Assembly (NCBI GenBank): GCA_026391845.1
Contig: JAPLDG010000312.1
Coordinates: forward strand, 1 to 47,882
Length of the DNA: 47,882 nucleotides
Source: Bacteroidota bacterium
Lineage (GTDB): Bacteria > Bacteroidota > Bacteroidia > Bacteroidales > FEN-979
Reading direction: 5' to 3'
In this document: positions 36,341-45,908 of the stretch, piece by piece
How the letters are laid out: every line of letters starts with the position of its first letter
Numbering within the stretch: position 1 is the stretch's first letter
Made by a program: the position numbers and the translations under genes
Notes under the pieces: generated by a model
Databases searched by the model: none
Told to the model about the DNA's origin: nothing
Seen by the model: only the letters and a program-made list of their open reading frames with translations

Positions 36341-37254
36341 TGCAATAGCCATTTTAAGCGATTGACCGATTGAAAAATGAAAAAGGGAATGATGCCGACC
36401 AGCAGTGGAGGAAATCCGACACTGAGCGCTATAATCACCATTTGCGGTAAATTCATCTGGTGCGGAAACACAGAATATTTTGCAAGAATGATGGTTGCAA
36501 GATAAAGATCACATAATGCCTGAAAGCCAAGGATAACAGGTATTTCTGAAGAAAAAAAAGTACACAGGGCGATTGTTACAGGCATAACCAGAAAAGTCGC
36601 AAACAACAGGGCGATTTTTATTTTCATGATTAGAAATTGTCCCGGAGTTAAACGATATATCCACACAAAAAAATCATTTTCGGGATTGACATAGAACGAA
36701 ATGGAAGTGAAAAAAACAAGTATCAGCGCAAAGATGCCAAGATTAAAATTACCGGTTGCAACTGCCATGAAAGTAATAAAAAAGGCCGCAGTGATGAAGT
36801 AAAATGTGTTCCTGAAACCGATGATGAACTCAAAAGGGTATTTGTAAAATGGAGTCGGAACCGTCAGGTTAAACTGACTTTTAACATGATAAAAGGCCAG
36901 CAGCAATGCCGATCCCGTTAATATTGCAATGGGAATAAAGGCTGCATGATACATCAGGAAAAGGAAAAATGGTGTAGCAGCCGCAACGTTTTCAATGAGC
37001 CTGATCTTATATCGGGTTTTATCGGCGAAACAAATTTGCAGGAACTCATTTCTTTTTGTTTCACTCAATTTTGAGATTAAAGTCAAGGCAATGATCACAT
37101 AGATGTAATCCGCAAAATCTGTTTTGGAAAAAAGCCAGGCAGACAGCCCGGCAAATCCCAATGCCAATATTCCGTAACCCAATACAGGATGTATCCCAAA
37201 CCCGATCAGGTGCCGGTTGATCATGTTGAACTGAAGTTTGAAATATTGAATCAT
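36337..37254 (-). CDS. Polytopic membrane protein, probable ABC transporter permease partner
   Basis: Multiple hydrophobic segments; overlaps or abuts the ATPase gene downstream. Start uncertain (37254 vs ORF-track 37341). Confidence 0.65.
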   Translation of the reverse strand: MIQYFKLQFNMINRHLIGFGIHPVLGYGILALGFAGLSAWLFSKTDFADYIYVIIALTLISKLSETKRNEFLQICFADKTRYKIRLIENVAAATPFFLFLMYHAAFIPIAILTGSALLLAFYHVKSQFNLTVPTPFYKYPFEFIIGFRNTFYFITAAFFITFMAVATGNFNLGIFALILVFFTSISFYVNPENDFFVWIYRLTPGQFLIMKIKIALLFATFLVMPVTIALCTFFSSEIPVILGFQALCDLYLATIILAKYSVFPHQMNLPQMVIIALSVGFPPLLVGIIPFFIFQSVNRLKWLLQ

Positions 37255-37329
37255 CCCGACTTGAACAAAGAACCTGTTCGCAAAAATTTTCCTCCGTGAG
37301 TTAATCATCAAATTTACAAAAGAGAATCG

Positions 37330-37337
37330 TAATTTTG
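37330..37337 (+). promoter_or_regulatory. -7 box TAATTTTG upstream of ispG
   Basis: aatcgTAATTTTGacac 24 bp upstream of ATG 37361. Confidence 0.45.
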
Positions 37338-37360
37338 ACACTTATCTTGATTTCGAACAG

Positions 37361-38545
37361 ATGACTTCAGAAAAAACCTTCAGATATCAAACGCGGGTGG
37401 TCAACATCGGGAATCTGCCCATGGGTGGCGATCATCCGGTTCGTGTACAGTCGATGACCAACACGGATTCACTGGATACCAAATCGACCGTTTTACAGGC
37501 CATCCGGATGATTGAGGCAGGTTGCGAATATGTGCGCATTGCGGTCCCTTACATGAAGGAGGCGGAAAACCTCCGGGAAATTAAAAATGAGCTTCGCCGG
37601 CAGGGATATCATACACCGATCATCGCAGATGTTCACTTTAATGCTCAAATAGCTGAAGTTGCAGCCGGTATTGTTGAAAAAGTCAGAATCAACCCCGGAA
37701 ACTATTTACCGTCACGCGTCACGCGTCACGCGTCACAAGAAAATAATCCCGACTTCGCATTGGACCTGATTGCCGAAAGAATCTCCCCGTTGTTAAAAAT
37801 ATGCAGGGAACATGGCACCGCCATCCGCATCGGCGTGAATCATGGTTCATTGTCGGAGCGCATCATGAATCTCTATGGTGACACCCCCCTTGGGATGGTC
37901 GAGTCGGCGCTTGAGTTTGCCCGGATTTGTGATGGTCTCTCCTTTCACGACCTTGTTTTCTCCATGAAAGCAAGCAATATCCGGATGATGATCGCAGCAA
38001 ACCGGCTTCTGGCCCAACGGATGCAGCAAGCCGGCATGAATTATCCCATCCATCTGGGGGTTACCGAAGCAGGAGCCGGGGAAGACGGACGGATTAAATC
38101 GGCCATCGGTATCGGAAGTTTGCTGGCCGATGGCATCGGAGATACCATCCGGGTATCGCTGACGGAAGATCCTGAATTTGAGATTCCCGCAGCTTACAGC
38201 ATTCTGCAGTCGGCCGGTGTGCGCATTACCAAAACTGAATTCATTGCCTGCCCCTCCTGCGGAAGGACACAATACAACATCCAGGCGGCGTTGCACAATA
38301 TCCAGGCAAAAACATCACACCTGAAAGGGTTGAAAATTGCCGTGATGGGTTGTGTGGTCAATGGCCCCGGTGAAATGGCCGATGCTCATTACGGGTTTGT
38401 AGGCGCCGGCAGTGGCAAAATACACCTTTACAAGGGTCAAAAACTGATCAGGAAGAATATCGGGGAGGCCATGGCTGTTGAAGCGCTGATCGAACTGATC
38501 AAGGAGTCGGGTGACTGGGTTGAAAATTCCCTGTCACAACCCTGA
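37361..38545 (+). CDS. ispG: 4-hydroxy-3-methylbut-2-enyl diphosphate synthase, short form, with in-frame heptamer repeat
   Basis: VQSMTNTDSLDTKSTVLQAIRMIEAGCEYVRIAVP; RIGVNHGSLSERIMNLYGDTPLGMVES; FIACPSCGRTQ; MGCVVNGPGEMADAHYGFVGAG. Confidence 0.96.
   Translation: MTSEKTFRYQTRVVNIGNLPMGGDHPVRVQSMTNTDSLDTKSTVLQAIRMIEAGCEYVRIAVPYMKEAENLREIKNELRRQGYHTPIIADVHFNAQIAEVAAGIVEKVRINPGNYLPSRVTRHASQENNPDFALDLIAERISPLLKICREHGTAIRIGVNHGSLSERIMNLYGDTPLGMVESALEFARICDGLSFHDLVFSMKASNIRMMIAANRLLAQRMQQAGMNYPIHLGVTEAGAGEDGRIKSAIGIGSLLADGIGDTIRVSLTEDPEFEIPAAYSILQSAGVRITKTEFIACPSCGRTQYNIQAALHNIQAKTSHLKGLKIAVMGCVVNGPGEMADAHYGFVGAGSGKIHLYKGQKLIRKNIGEAMAVEALIELIKESGDWVENSLSQP
37711..37736 (+). repeat. Heptamer tandem repeat (GCGTCAC), 3.7 units, inside ispG
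   Basis: gtcac gcgtcac gcgtcac gcgtcac; encodes PSRVTRHAS. Confidence 0.95.
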
Positions 38546-39464
38546 TGCACCGGGGCAGTATCTCAAATGTAAACGGGGTATGCCCGAGCGACTCTCCGTC
38601 GGTTTCAAGAAATACTTTTCCGGTTGATCTGATGCGGATATTTTCTCCTTTAAAGGTTGCCACCATCGGAAGATCAACCAGCGAACCATCGAAAAGTTTG
38701 CGGGCATACCGCACCACCATCCACTTCGAGGTTTTTTTGATCAGGGTCACATCAAGCAATCCATCATCGGGAATGGCAAAGGGGACCTGCATCATCCCGC
38801 CGCCATTGTATTTGCAGATTCCGACATTCATCGAAAATATTTCACCTTTGAAAGCCGGCTTTCCGTCAACTTCAATCACTGCTTCGATGAATTTATACTG
38901 AAACAGGCTTGCGAAAACAAAGTACATGTAGGTGAGCGGTCCGCCCAGCCCTTTTTCTTTCAGCATGTTGGTTTTCTTGGCCACCAGCGCATCGTAACCC
39001 ATCCCGGCAACATTCATGAAGTAACGTTTTACCTGGTTTTCTTTGTGATAGTAGGTCACTTTTCCGGCATCCTGCAAAAAGGTCTTTTTCTGTTTCAGCA
39101 CCTGAATGGCCTTCAGATAATCAAACGGGATGTTGAACATGCGGCACCAGTCGTTTCCGGTTCCTACCGGGATCATGGCCAGGGTCAACCCTGAGGTTAA
39201 AACCTCAGGATGGGACATAATGCCGTTGAGCACCTCGTTCAGCGTTCCATCCCCTCCTACCACACAAATGTTCTGATGCCCCTTTTCCACGGATTCAGTA
39301 GCAATCCCGATGGCATGACCTCTGCGTTCGGTCAGTTGAAAATCAAAATCCACCTTTTCCTCCCTGAGGATCCTCAGAATTTTTGGCCAGTCTTTGGTTC
39401 CTTTTTTTACACCGGCATTTGGGTTGACAATCATGAACCATTTTTCCGAAGAGGCAGTTTGCAT
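38499..39464 (-). CDS. YegS/diacylglycerol kinase-like lipid kinase
   Basis: WFMIVNPNAGVKKGTKDWPKI...ICVVGGDGTLNEVLNGIM...MIPVGTGNDWCRMFNIP. Start 39464. 3' end overlaps ispG by 47 bp. Confidence 0.92.
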   Translation of the reverse strand: MQTASSEKWFMIVNPNAGVKKGTKDWPKILRILREEKVDFDFQLTERRGHAIGIATESVEKGHQNICVVGGDGTLNEVLNGIMSHPEVLTSGLTLAMIPVGTGNDWCRMFNIPFDYLKAIQVLKQKKTFLQDAGKVTYYHKENQVKRYFMNVAGMGYDALVAKKTNMLKEKGLGGPLTYMYFVFASLFQYKFIEAVIEVDGKPAFKGEIFSMNVGICKYNGGGMMQVPFAIPDDGLLDVTLIKKTSKWMVVRYARKLFDGSLVDLPMVATFKGENIRIRSTGKVFLETDGESLGHTPFTFEILPRCIRVVTGNFQPSHPTP

Positions 39465-39474
39465 GGGATTTTTA

Positions 39475-41151
39475 TTATTTGTCTTTTTGAAGTATCTCGT
39501 CTTTTTCCTTCCGGGCAAAAAGAAACAGCGTATAAAAGATGGCAATGAACGACACCCCTGTTTGTGATTCAATGGTGTCGCCTGTTAACATGGATAAGGC
39601 AGCGATGATGATAAATATCAGGAAAAAATAATCACCGAAACGATGCAATAGCAAAGGTGGATAAAAGAGGGAAAATAAAAACCAGAAAAAGCCAACGATG
39701 CCGAAACCGATGAAAATGGAAAGAAACTGGTTATGGGAGCGCCACCGCTGATCGGGCGATAGTTTTGTTCGCATCTTTTCATATTGGGCGCTGAATGCAA
39801 GGTTCATGTCGCCGGTGCCAACGCCGGTAAGCCAATTATCTTTGATGATCCCGATGGATGCTTTCCAGAATTCGAACCGCTGCATCAGGGTGGAGCCTGT
39901 GGGGTTGCCTGTTTCGCGGTAGTTGTCAAAACCCCACAGAAACTCATAAATGCGCCCGCGGATGCTGAATTCCGTGAGGAATATATAGTTGGCCACGCCG
40001 TTTTCGATGGCATCAATTTCTCCGGGTTTCAGTCTTTCAACTGCATCAGCATCTTTTGGCCAGCCCTTGGAGGTGAGAAAACGAACAACCGTATAGGCAA
40101 CGGTTTCGTTTTTTTTGTTCAGGCTGTCGAAGGGTATCCGGCTTCGCTGATTCCAGGCGCTACGCATTTCATCCCACTGGATATAGATCCACAGCAAATT
40201 ACCGTTTTCGGTCTGGGTCGCATAGATATTATGAATATATGGATTACCACGGGAGGTCGTTTTTTCAAGTTTGGTAAAATCAACCTTGTTCACATGATAA
40301 TAATCACGGACGATCGACCGGAGTGAAAAAAACAGTGAAGAGGCAATAACGAGCAGCCCTATAACCAAGGTTGCCTTTAACCATTTCTTCCTCGTTTTAA
40401 AGATCAAAACCGGGAGCAGGATCAATAAGGTAATCAGGGTGATGGAGAGTCCGGTAAACGACCTCGACAGAATGATATAAACCAACAGCCACAAAAGAAC
40501 CAGCAACATGAATCCCTTTTGCCAGAAAAGAAACAGGTTTCGTTTGAATAAGAAAAAAATGAGCGTATAGATGCTGAGCGCGAGCAATAAACTGAAAATA
40601 ATGTGGGAGACATTGTGTGAAACCAAACGGATATCTATAAAATCATGGGTTGTGATCATCCAGGTATTGTAAACAGATCTTACCAGAACTGCGAGGACAA
40701 ATAGAAGCATGAACCGGTAAAAACCTTTTTTATCAAAGGCTTCGGAAGTTGAAATGATCAATGGAAGGAGAAAAATCGGGAATTTTGTCCGTAAATCTTT
40801 GACGGCATAATCGAAATCGGTGGTAAAGACCAAACCCAGTATATGAATCAGGTAGATGGAGCTGAAAATCAAAGCAGGTTTATTTCCGGAGAATTGCTTA
40901 ATCCCCGTTAATATACTTTTCAACAGCAGGATGACTGAAACCGGGACCATTCGCAGCATGACCTGCCAGATTGACCTCCCGGCCAAAGCCGACTTTAACT
41001 TCCTGATATCATACCGTTCCACGATCCATCCGCCAACCATCATCATCTGCCCGATGCTCAATCCGAGTTTTGAAAACGGCAGAGATGCGATCGTCACTGC
41101 GAGCGCGAAAATGTACCAATACCGTTCAAATTGTCTCCAGGTGATGGGCAT
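39475..41151 (-). CDS. O-antigen ligase family (WaaL-like) membrane protein
   Basis: Polytopic; large loop followed by WLTGVGTGDMNLAFSAQYEKM...RWRSHNQFLSIFIGFGIVGFFWFLFSLFYP. Confidence 0.85.
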   Translation of the reverse strand: MPITWRQFERYWYIFALAVTIASLPFSKLGLSIGQMMMVGGWIVERYDIRKLKSALAGRSIWQVMLRMVPVSVILLLKSILTGIKQFSGNKPALIFSSIYLIHILGLVFTTDFDYAVKDLRTKFPIFLLPLIISTSEAFDKKGFYRFMLLFVLAVLVRSVYNTWMITTHDFIDIRLVSHNVSHIIFSLLLALSIYTLIFFLFKRNLFLFWQKGFMLLVLLWLLVYIILSRSFTGLSITLITLLILLPVLIFKTRKKWLKATLVIGLLVIASSLFFSLRSIVRDYYHVNKVDFTKLEKTTSRGNPYIHNIYATQTENGNLLWIYIQWDEMRSAWNQRSRIPFDSLNKKNETVAYTVVRFLTSKGWPKDADAVERLKPGEIDAIENGVANYIFLTEFSIRGRIYEFLWGFDNYRETGNPTGSTLMQRFEFWKASIGIIKDNWLTGVGTGDMNLAFSAQYEKMRTKLSPDQRWRSHNQFLSIFIGFGIVGFFWFLFSLFYPPLLLHRFGDYFFLIFIIIAALSMLTGDTIESQTGVSFIAIFYTLFLFARKEKDEILQKDK

Positions 41152-41154
41152 GAT

Positions 41155-41955
41155 CTATCTGTTTTCATCAATTGTAAAGTGGTCCCAATCCATACCCACC
41201 GTAAATGAATCGCGGAAAAGAATCAGGTTTCCGGCAGAAAATGTTACCGTTTCAATGGCGTCACGTCCCTCTTCTGCAAGGAATAGAACCCTTCCCTTTG
41301 AATCTACAGCCATGGAATCTCCGGCATGCCTGGTACCATTTCCGTCGATGCCGATTCGGTTTACTCCTGCTACATATGCCTGATTTTCAATGGCCCTCGC
41401 CTGCAGAAGGGTTTTCCAGACATGGGCACGGCTGGAGGGCCAATTGGCCAGGCACACCATCAGATCATAGCCATATTTGCCATCATTCCAGGTATTCTTA
41501 CTCCATACCGGGAAACGGAGATCGTAGCATACCAGTGGTAATATTTTCCAGCCCTTTAACTCGACGATCAGCTTTTTTTGTCCCCCCCTGAATATCTTAT
41601 ACTCTTCGCTTAACCGGAAAAGGTGTCGTTTGTCGTACGTTTCAAAATTCCCGTCAGGATGCATGCAGACCAGGCGGTTGTAGCATCCGTTCCCTTCGCA
41701 GATCAGCAAGGTGGCCATGATCACGGCGTTTCTTTCACTGGCTTTGCTTCGAAGGAACAGCATGGATGGGCCATCCATGGATTCGGCGCAGGCTGCCGGA
41801 TTGATCGAAAAACCTGTGTTAAATGTCTCGGGTAGCAGAATAAGATCGGTTGGTTCACTGATGCTGCCAAGCAAACGATCGAAATGAGCAAGATTCTTTT
41901 GTGTTTCCTCCCAGAATAGGTTTGTCTGAATAAGCGTTACCCTTAAATCTTGCAT
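41155..41955 (-). CDS. Nitrilase/omega-amidase family amidohydrolase (YafV-like)
   Basis: DLILLPETFNTGFS; ILPLVCYDLRFPVWSKN; LLQARAIENQAYVAGVNRIGIDGNGTRHAGDS. Confidence 0.93.
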   Translation of the reverse strand: MQDLRVTLIQTNLFWEETQKNLAHFDRLLGSISEPTDLILLPETFNTGFSINPAACAESMDGPSMLFLRSKASERNAVIMATLLICEGNGCYNRLVCMHPDGNFETYDKRHLFRLSEEYKIFRGGQKKLIVELKGWKILPLVCYDLRFPVWSKNTWNDGKYGYDLMVCLANWPSSRAHVWKTLLQARAIENQAYVAGVNRIGIDGNGTRHAGDSMAVDSKGRVLFLAEEGRDAIETVTFSAGNLILFRDSFTVGMDWDHFTIDENR

Positions 41956-42016
41956 GTTTCAGGTTTAAAAATCAAGGTAAAATTAAAAATATATGCGTTG
42001 TCGTCTTTAAAAATTT

Positions 42017-42024
42017 TACTTTTG
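42017..42024 (+). promoter_or_regulatory. -7 box TACTTTTG upstream of pgk
   Basis: aattttTACTTTTGcttcg type match 15 bp upstream of the first ATG. Confidence 0.5.
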
Positions 42025-42038
42025 CTTCGATAATCTAA

Positions 42039-43241
42039 ATGAACAACAACATGCTTACAATTGACAATTTCACTTTTAAAGATAAAAAGGCACTGATCAG
42101 GGTTGATTTCAACGTTCCCCTCGATGCTCAGAATCAGATAACGGATACAAACCGCATTGATGCCACCATTCCAACCATTACCAAGATATTGAACGACGGA
42201 GGGGCTGTGATCCTCATGTCGCACCTGGGAAGGCCAAAGGGAGGACCGGAAGAAAAATATTCTCTGAAACATGTGATACCCTATCTCTCAAAAGAGCTGA
42301 ACCGACCGGTAAAGTTTGCCGATGATTGCATTGGGCAGTCTGCCACAGATTTAGCCGGTTCCCTGAAATCGGGAGAGGTGTTGCTGCTCGAGAACCTCAG
42401 ATTTTACAAGGAGGAGGAGAAGGGTGATAAGGAATTTGCCAGAAAACTGTCCCTTCTGGGCGATATGTATGTCAACGACGCTTTCGGCACTGCACACCGT
42501 GCCCATGCCTCTACCGCCATCATTGCCGAATTTTTTCCAAAAACAAAGATGTTCGGCTATGTCATGGCCAATGAGATCATCAACATCGACAAATGCCTGA
42601 AAGACGGCAAACGTCCGATCACCGCCATTCTGGGAGGAGCCAAGGTATCGACAAAAATCGAGATCATCAACCATCTGATGGACAAAGTTGACAACCTCAT
42701 CATTGGCGGCGGCATGATGTTCACTTTTATCAAAGCGCAGGGTGGGGAAATCGGGGCCTCCATGGTGGAAGATGAGTACCTCGAAATGGCGAAGAACATC
42801 ATAGAAAAAGCCAAGTCAAAGGGTGTTAACCTGTACCTCCCCCCTGATGCCATCCTGGCCGATGCCTTTTCAAACGATGCCAATAAAAAGACCAGCAGCG
42901 CCTACGATATCCAGGTTCCATGGATGGGACTCGATATAGGGCCTTCGGCATGCGCAAAATTCGACCATGTTATTGATCAGTCAGGAACCATCCTGTGGAA
43001 CGGTCCGATGGGTGTTTTTGAAATGAACAACTATGAGGCAGGTACGAAATTCATCGCGCTGGCTTTGGCCAGGGTCACTGAAAAAGGCACTTTTACGCTG
43101 GTTGGTGGCGGTGATTCGGTTGCGGCCGTCAATAAGTATGGTCTGGCCGACAAGGTCAGTTATGTTTCGACCGGCGGAGGCGCCATGCTGGAGTACATTG
43201 AAGGCAAAGAACTCCCCGGCATCAAGGCCATCATGGATTAG
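42039..43241 (+). CDS. pgk: Phosphoglycerate kinase
   Basis: [77 protein letters not shown]. Confidence 0.98.
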   Translation: MNNNMLTIDNFTFKDKKALIRVDFNVPLDAQNQITDTNRIDATIPTITKILNDGGAVILMSHLGRPKGGPEEKYSLKHVIPYLSKELNRPVKFADDCIGQSATDLAGSLKSGEVLLLENLRFYKEEEKGDKEFARKLSLLGDMYVNDAFGTAHRAHASTAIIAEFFPKTKMFGYVMANEIINIDKCLKDGKRPITAILGGAKVSTKIEIINHLMDKVDNLIIGGGMMFTFIKAQGGEIGASMVEDEYLEMAKNIIEKAKSKGVNLYLPPDAILADAFSNDANKKTSSAYDIQVPWMGLDIGPSACAKFDHVIDQSGTILWNGPMGVFEMNNYEAGTKFIALALARVTEKGTFTLVGGGDSVAAVNKYGLADKVSYVSTGGGAMLEYIEGKELPGIKAIMD

Positions 43242-43265
43242 TAAGGAACATTTGAGGCCGGTACG

Positions 43266-43772
43266 TCACCAGCTTGGAAATTTTATCTCCCCGCCAAAGG
43301 TTTTCATCAGTTTTGGAAATACCTCCGATGCCCTGCTGTAAAAAAAGGATCCTTTTTTGTCCTTCACGGTAAGCCATTTTTCTTTGGGATCAATACTTTT
43401 GATGATGAAGATCAGGATGCTGATCAGGATGATGCCTTTGACGAGCCCGAGTGCGGCGCCGCCAACCTGATTGAAGAACCCCATGCCGACCACATCGACC
43501 AGTTTTTCCGTCAGTTTGGCGATGAGCATCACCACGATCACTACCAGCAGCAAGGTGATGGAAAAAGAGATGATCGGGAGCCATTTCCGCGATGGATGAA
43601 GGTGTTCCATCAGGGTGGAATCGAGGTAGTTCGAAAAATGAACCGCCATGTAAATGCCCAGCACAAGCGCGACGATTGAGGCGAGTGAAATGATTATTCC
43701 CTTGCGATAACCCTGAATCATAAACAGAACAAGAATCACCAGGATGATATAATCAATAAAATTCAGGGTCAT
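43266..43772 (-). CDS. CvpA family protein
   Basis: NFIDYIILVILVLFMIQGYRKGIIISLASIVALVLGIYMAVHFSNY...GAALGLVKGIILISILIFII. Confidence 0.9.
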   Translation of the reverse strand: MTLNFIDYIILVILVLFMIQGYRKGIIISLASIVALVLGIYMAVHFSNYLDSTLMEHLHPSRKWLPIISFSITLLLVVIVVMLIAKLTEKLVDVVGMGFFNQVGGAALGLVKGIILISILIFIIKSIDPKEKWLTVKDKKGSFFYSRASEVFPKLMKTFGGEIKFPSW

Positions 43773-43776
43773 GGCT

Positions 43777-44523
43777 TTATCGCTTTAACCTGGATGTTAA
43801 TTCTGTTCCGAACACAAATTCGTTCAACTCTGCATTATCGGAGTGCAAAATGGTCTCCTTATCGCCCTTCCACCATAACTCACCTTTATAGATGTAGGCG
43901 ACGCTGTCGCCGATGCTCAGCACCGAGTTCATATCGTGGGTATTGACAATGGTGGTGATTTCGTATTCTTCGGTGATCTCTTTGATCAGATGGTCAATCA
44001 CCCCGGAGGTATGCGGGTCGAGTCCGGAATTGGGCTCATCACAAAAAAGGTATTGCGGCTTCATGGCGATGGCCCTGGCAATGGCCACGCGTTTGCGCAT
44101 TCCGCCGCTCAGTTCGGATGGCATTAAACGGTTGACATTTTCAAGATTCACCCGCTTCAATACAAAATTGACCCGGTCCTGCTTTTCAGCCAACGCCTGA
44201 GATGTAAACATATTCAGCGGGAACATCACATTTTCCTCCACATTCATCGAATCGAACAAAGCGCCACCCTGAAACAGCATTCCGATTTCCTGCCGCAGGG
44301 TTTTGCGCTGTTCAAAATTCATCTTCGTGAAATTGCGGTCATCATAAGCCACTATGCCGCTGTCAACTTCAAACAAACCCACCAGGCACTTCATCAGCAC
44401 CGTCTTTCCCGAACCGCTTTGCCCGATGATGAGATTTGTCTTACCCTTTTCGAAAGTGCAGGAAACATTCTTTAGCACATGATGCTCCCCGAATGTTTTA
44501 TTGAGGTTCCGGGCTTCGATCAT
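43777..44523 (-). CDS. MlaF-like ABC transporter ATP-binding protein
   Basis: NLIIGQSGSGKTVLMKCLVGL; LSGGMRKRVAIARAIAMKPQYLFCDEPNSGLDP. Confidence 0.92.
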   Translation of the reverse strand: MIEARNLNKTFGEHHVLKNVSCTFEKGKTNLIIGQSGSGKTVLMKCLVGLFEVDSGIVAYDDRNFTKMNFEQRKTLRQEIGMLFQGGALFDSMNVEENVMFPLNMFTSQALAEKQDRVNFVLKRVNLENVNRLMPSELSGGMRKRVAIARAIAMKPQYLFCDEPNSGLDPHTSGVIDHLIKEITEEYEITTIVNTHDMNSVLSIGDSVAYIYKGELWWKGDKETILHSDNAELNEFVFGTELTSRLKR

Positions 44524-45263
44524 GTGAGTAAAAGTTGAGTCAGGACCAGATTGAACAAAATGATGATCACACTGCTGAAGACGACTGCCTTGGTGCTTGC
44601 CTGACCTACCTCAAGGGCTCCTCCCCGGGTAATGTAACCATAAAAACCGGAGACAGAAGAGATGATAAAGGCAAAAAAGATGGTTTTCGTGATGGCATAA
44701 AATATGGTATAACCCATAAACCCATCACGCATTCCCTGAACAAAATCATTTGTTGAGACCAACCCTGTAGCAACCATGGCCATCCAGCCGCCCAGGATGC
44801 CCATCCACATGCTGAATACGATCAGCACAGGGTTGATTAAGATTGAAGCCACAATTTTGGGAAAAATCAGGTAGTTTGCAGAGTTCACGCCCATGATCTC
44901 CAGTGCGTCGATTTGCTCGGTAACACGCATGGTTCCGATCTCAGAAGCAATCCTTGATCCGACTTTCCCGGCCAGGATGAGGCTCATGACTGTCGGCGAA
45001 AATTCGAGAATGACACTCTGGCGAACAGTAAATCCCACCATCGACATCGGAATCAGCGGACTGGTGATGTTGTAGGCGGTCTGGATGGATACAACGGCAC
45101 CCATAAAAGCAGAAATGAAAGCCACAATGCCCAGCGATTCAAGGCCCAGGTTGTTTATTTCGATCATCAGCTGGTCCCAGAAAATCCTGCGCTTTTGCGG
45201 AAGGCTGAATACCTTTTGCATCAGCAGCACATAATTTCCGATGGTGGTGAATACCTTAAGCAT
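44520..45263 (-). CDS. MlaE-like ABC transporter permease
   Basis: GAVVSIQTAYNITSPLIP...PTVMSLILAGKVGSRIASEIGTMRVTEQIDALEIMGVNSANYLIFPK. Confidence 0.94.
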   Translation of the reverse strand: MLKVFTTIGNYVLLMQKVFSLPQKRRIFWDQLMIEINNLGLESLGIVAFISAFMGAVVSIQTAYNITSPLIPMSMVGFTVRQSVILEFSPTVMSLILAGKVGSRIASEIGTMRVTEQIDALEIMGVNSANYLIFPKIVASILINPVLIVFSMWMGILGGWMAMVATGLVSTNDFVQGMRDGFMGYTIFYAITKTIFFAFIISSVSGFYGYITRGGALEVGQASTKAVVFSSVIIILFNLVLTQLLLT

Positions 45264-45339
45264 AAAATGTTTTTGCTAAAGTACCAAAATTTGATGAATC
45301 TGCGTTTAGAAGGTTGAATAAATCGGTGGGCATTTGGCA

Positions 45340-45360
45340 GTCACGCGTCACGCGTCACGC
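45340..45360 (+). repeat. Intergenic copy of the GCGTCAC heptamer repeat
   Basis: gtcac gcgtcac gcgtcac gc. Confidence 0.92.
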
Positions 45361-45411
45361 TTTAATGACATTCAACTTTTTTAACTACTTTTACCCTTGA
45401 AACTTTTCTCC

Positions 45412-45552
45412 ATGAAGATATTGCGCTTCCGTTTGATTTTAATGGCTGTTCCGGTGATCCTTCTGTTATTGGCCGGGTCGTGCAGTTCGCAGCGCTATCC
45501 TTCGCACGGAAGGTCTCATCCTAAAAAATGCAACTGCCCAAGCTTCAAATAG
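45412..45552 (+). CDS. Putative 46-aa lipoprotein with C-terminal KKCNCPSFK motif
   Basis: Manual translation: MKILRFRLILMAVPVILLLLAGSCSSQRYPSHGRSHPKKCNCPSFK*; below the ORF-track cutoff. Confidence 0.65.
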   Translation: MKILRFRLILMAVPVILLLLAGSCSSQRYPSHGRSHPKKCNCPSFK

Positions 45553-45574
45553 ATCAGTAAAGTGATTTTTTTTG

Positions 45575-45582
45575 TACGTTTG
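45575..45582 (+). promoter_or_regulatory. -7 box TACGTTTG upstream of the DUF4258 remnant
   Basis: tttgTACGTTTGtacaagc 21 bp upstream of ATG 45603. Confidence 0.45.
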
Positions 45583-45602
45583 TACAAGCTAACCGCCAAA
45601 AA

Positions 45603-45711
45603 ATGACTTACTCGTTTTCTCAGCATGCTCTTCAGCATTTGTAAAAACCCACCACTTGTAGTAACTGTTTACAGAACTTCAAAAATAGAAAAGTATTATG
45701 AAGGTAAAATA
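45603..45711 (+). pseudogene. DUF4258-type (RelE/BrnT-like toxin) remnant: N- and C-termini only
   Basis: N-terminus MTYSFSQHALQHL*; another frame gives KNPPLVVTVYRTSKIEKYYEGKI*, the family's typical C-terminus, overlapping the DUF2283 start. Confidence 0.7.
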
Positions 45712-45892
45712 TGACAAAGAGGTTGACATCCTCTACATCAGGTTCACGGAAGAAAAAATCAGGGAGAGCGATGAAGATAAACCAGGAATCATTATTGATT
45801 ACAACGATTCCGGCAATATTATTGGGATTGAGGTATTAAATGCTTCAAAGAAAATATCACAGCCCATGAAGTTTGAATATGAAGTTGCTTAA
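45698..45892 (+). CDS. DUF2283 domain protein (putative antitoxin)
   Basis: MKVKYDKEVDILYIRFTEEKIRESDEDKPGIIIDYNDSGNIIGIEVLNASKKI. Confidence 0.93.
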   Translation: MKVKYDKEVDILYIRFTEEKIRESDEDKPGIIIDYNDSGNIIGIEVLNASKKISQPMKFEYEVA

Positions 45893-45908
45893 TACCTGGA
45901 TATTCTAA

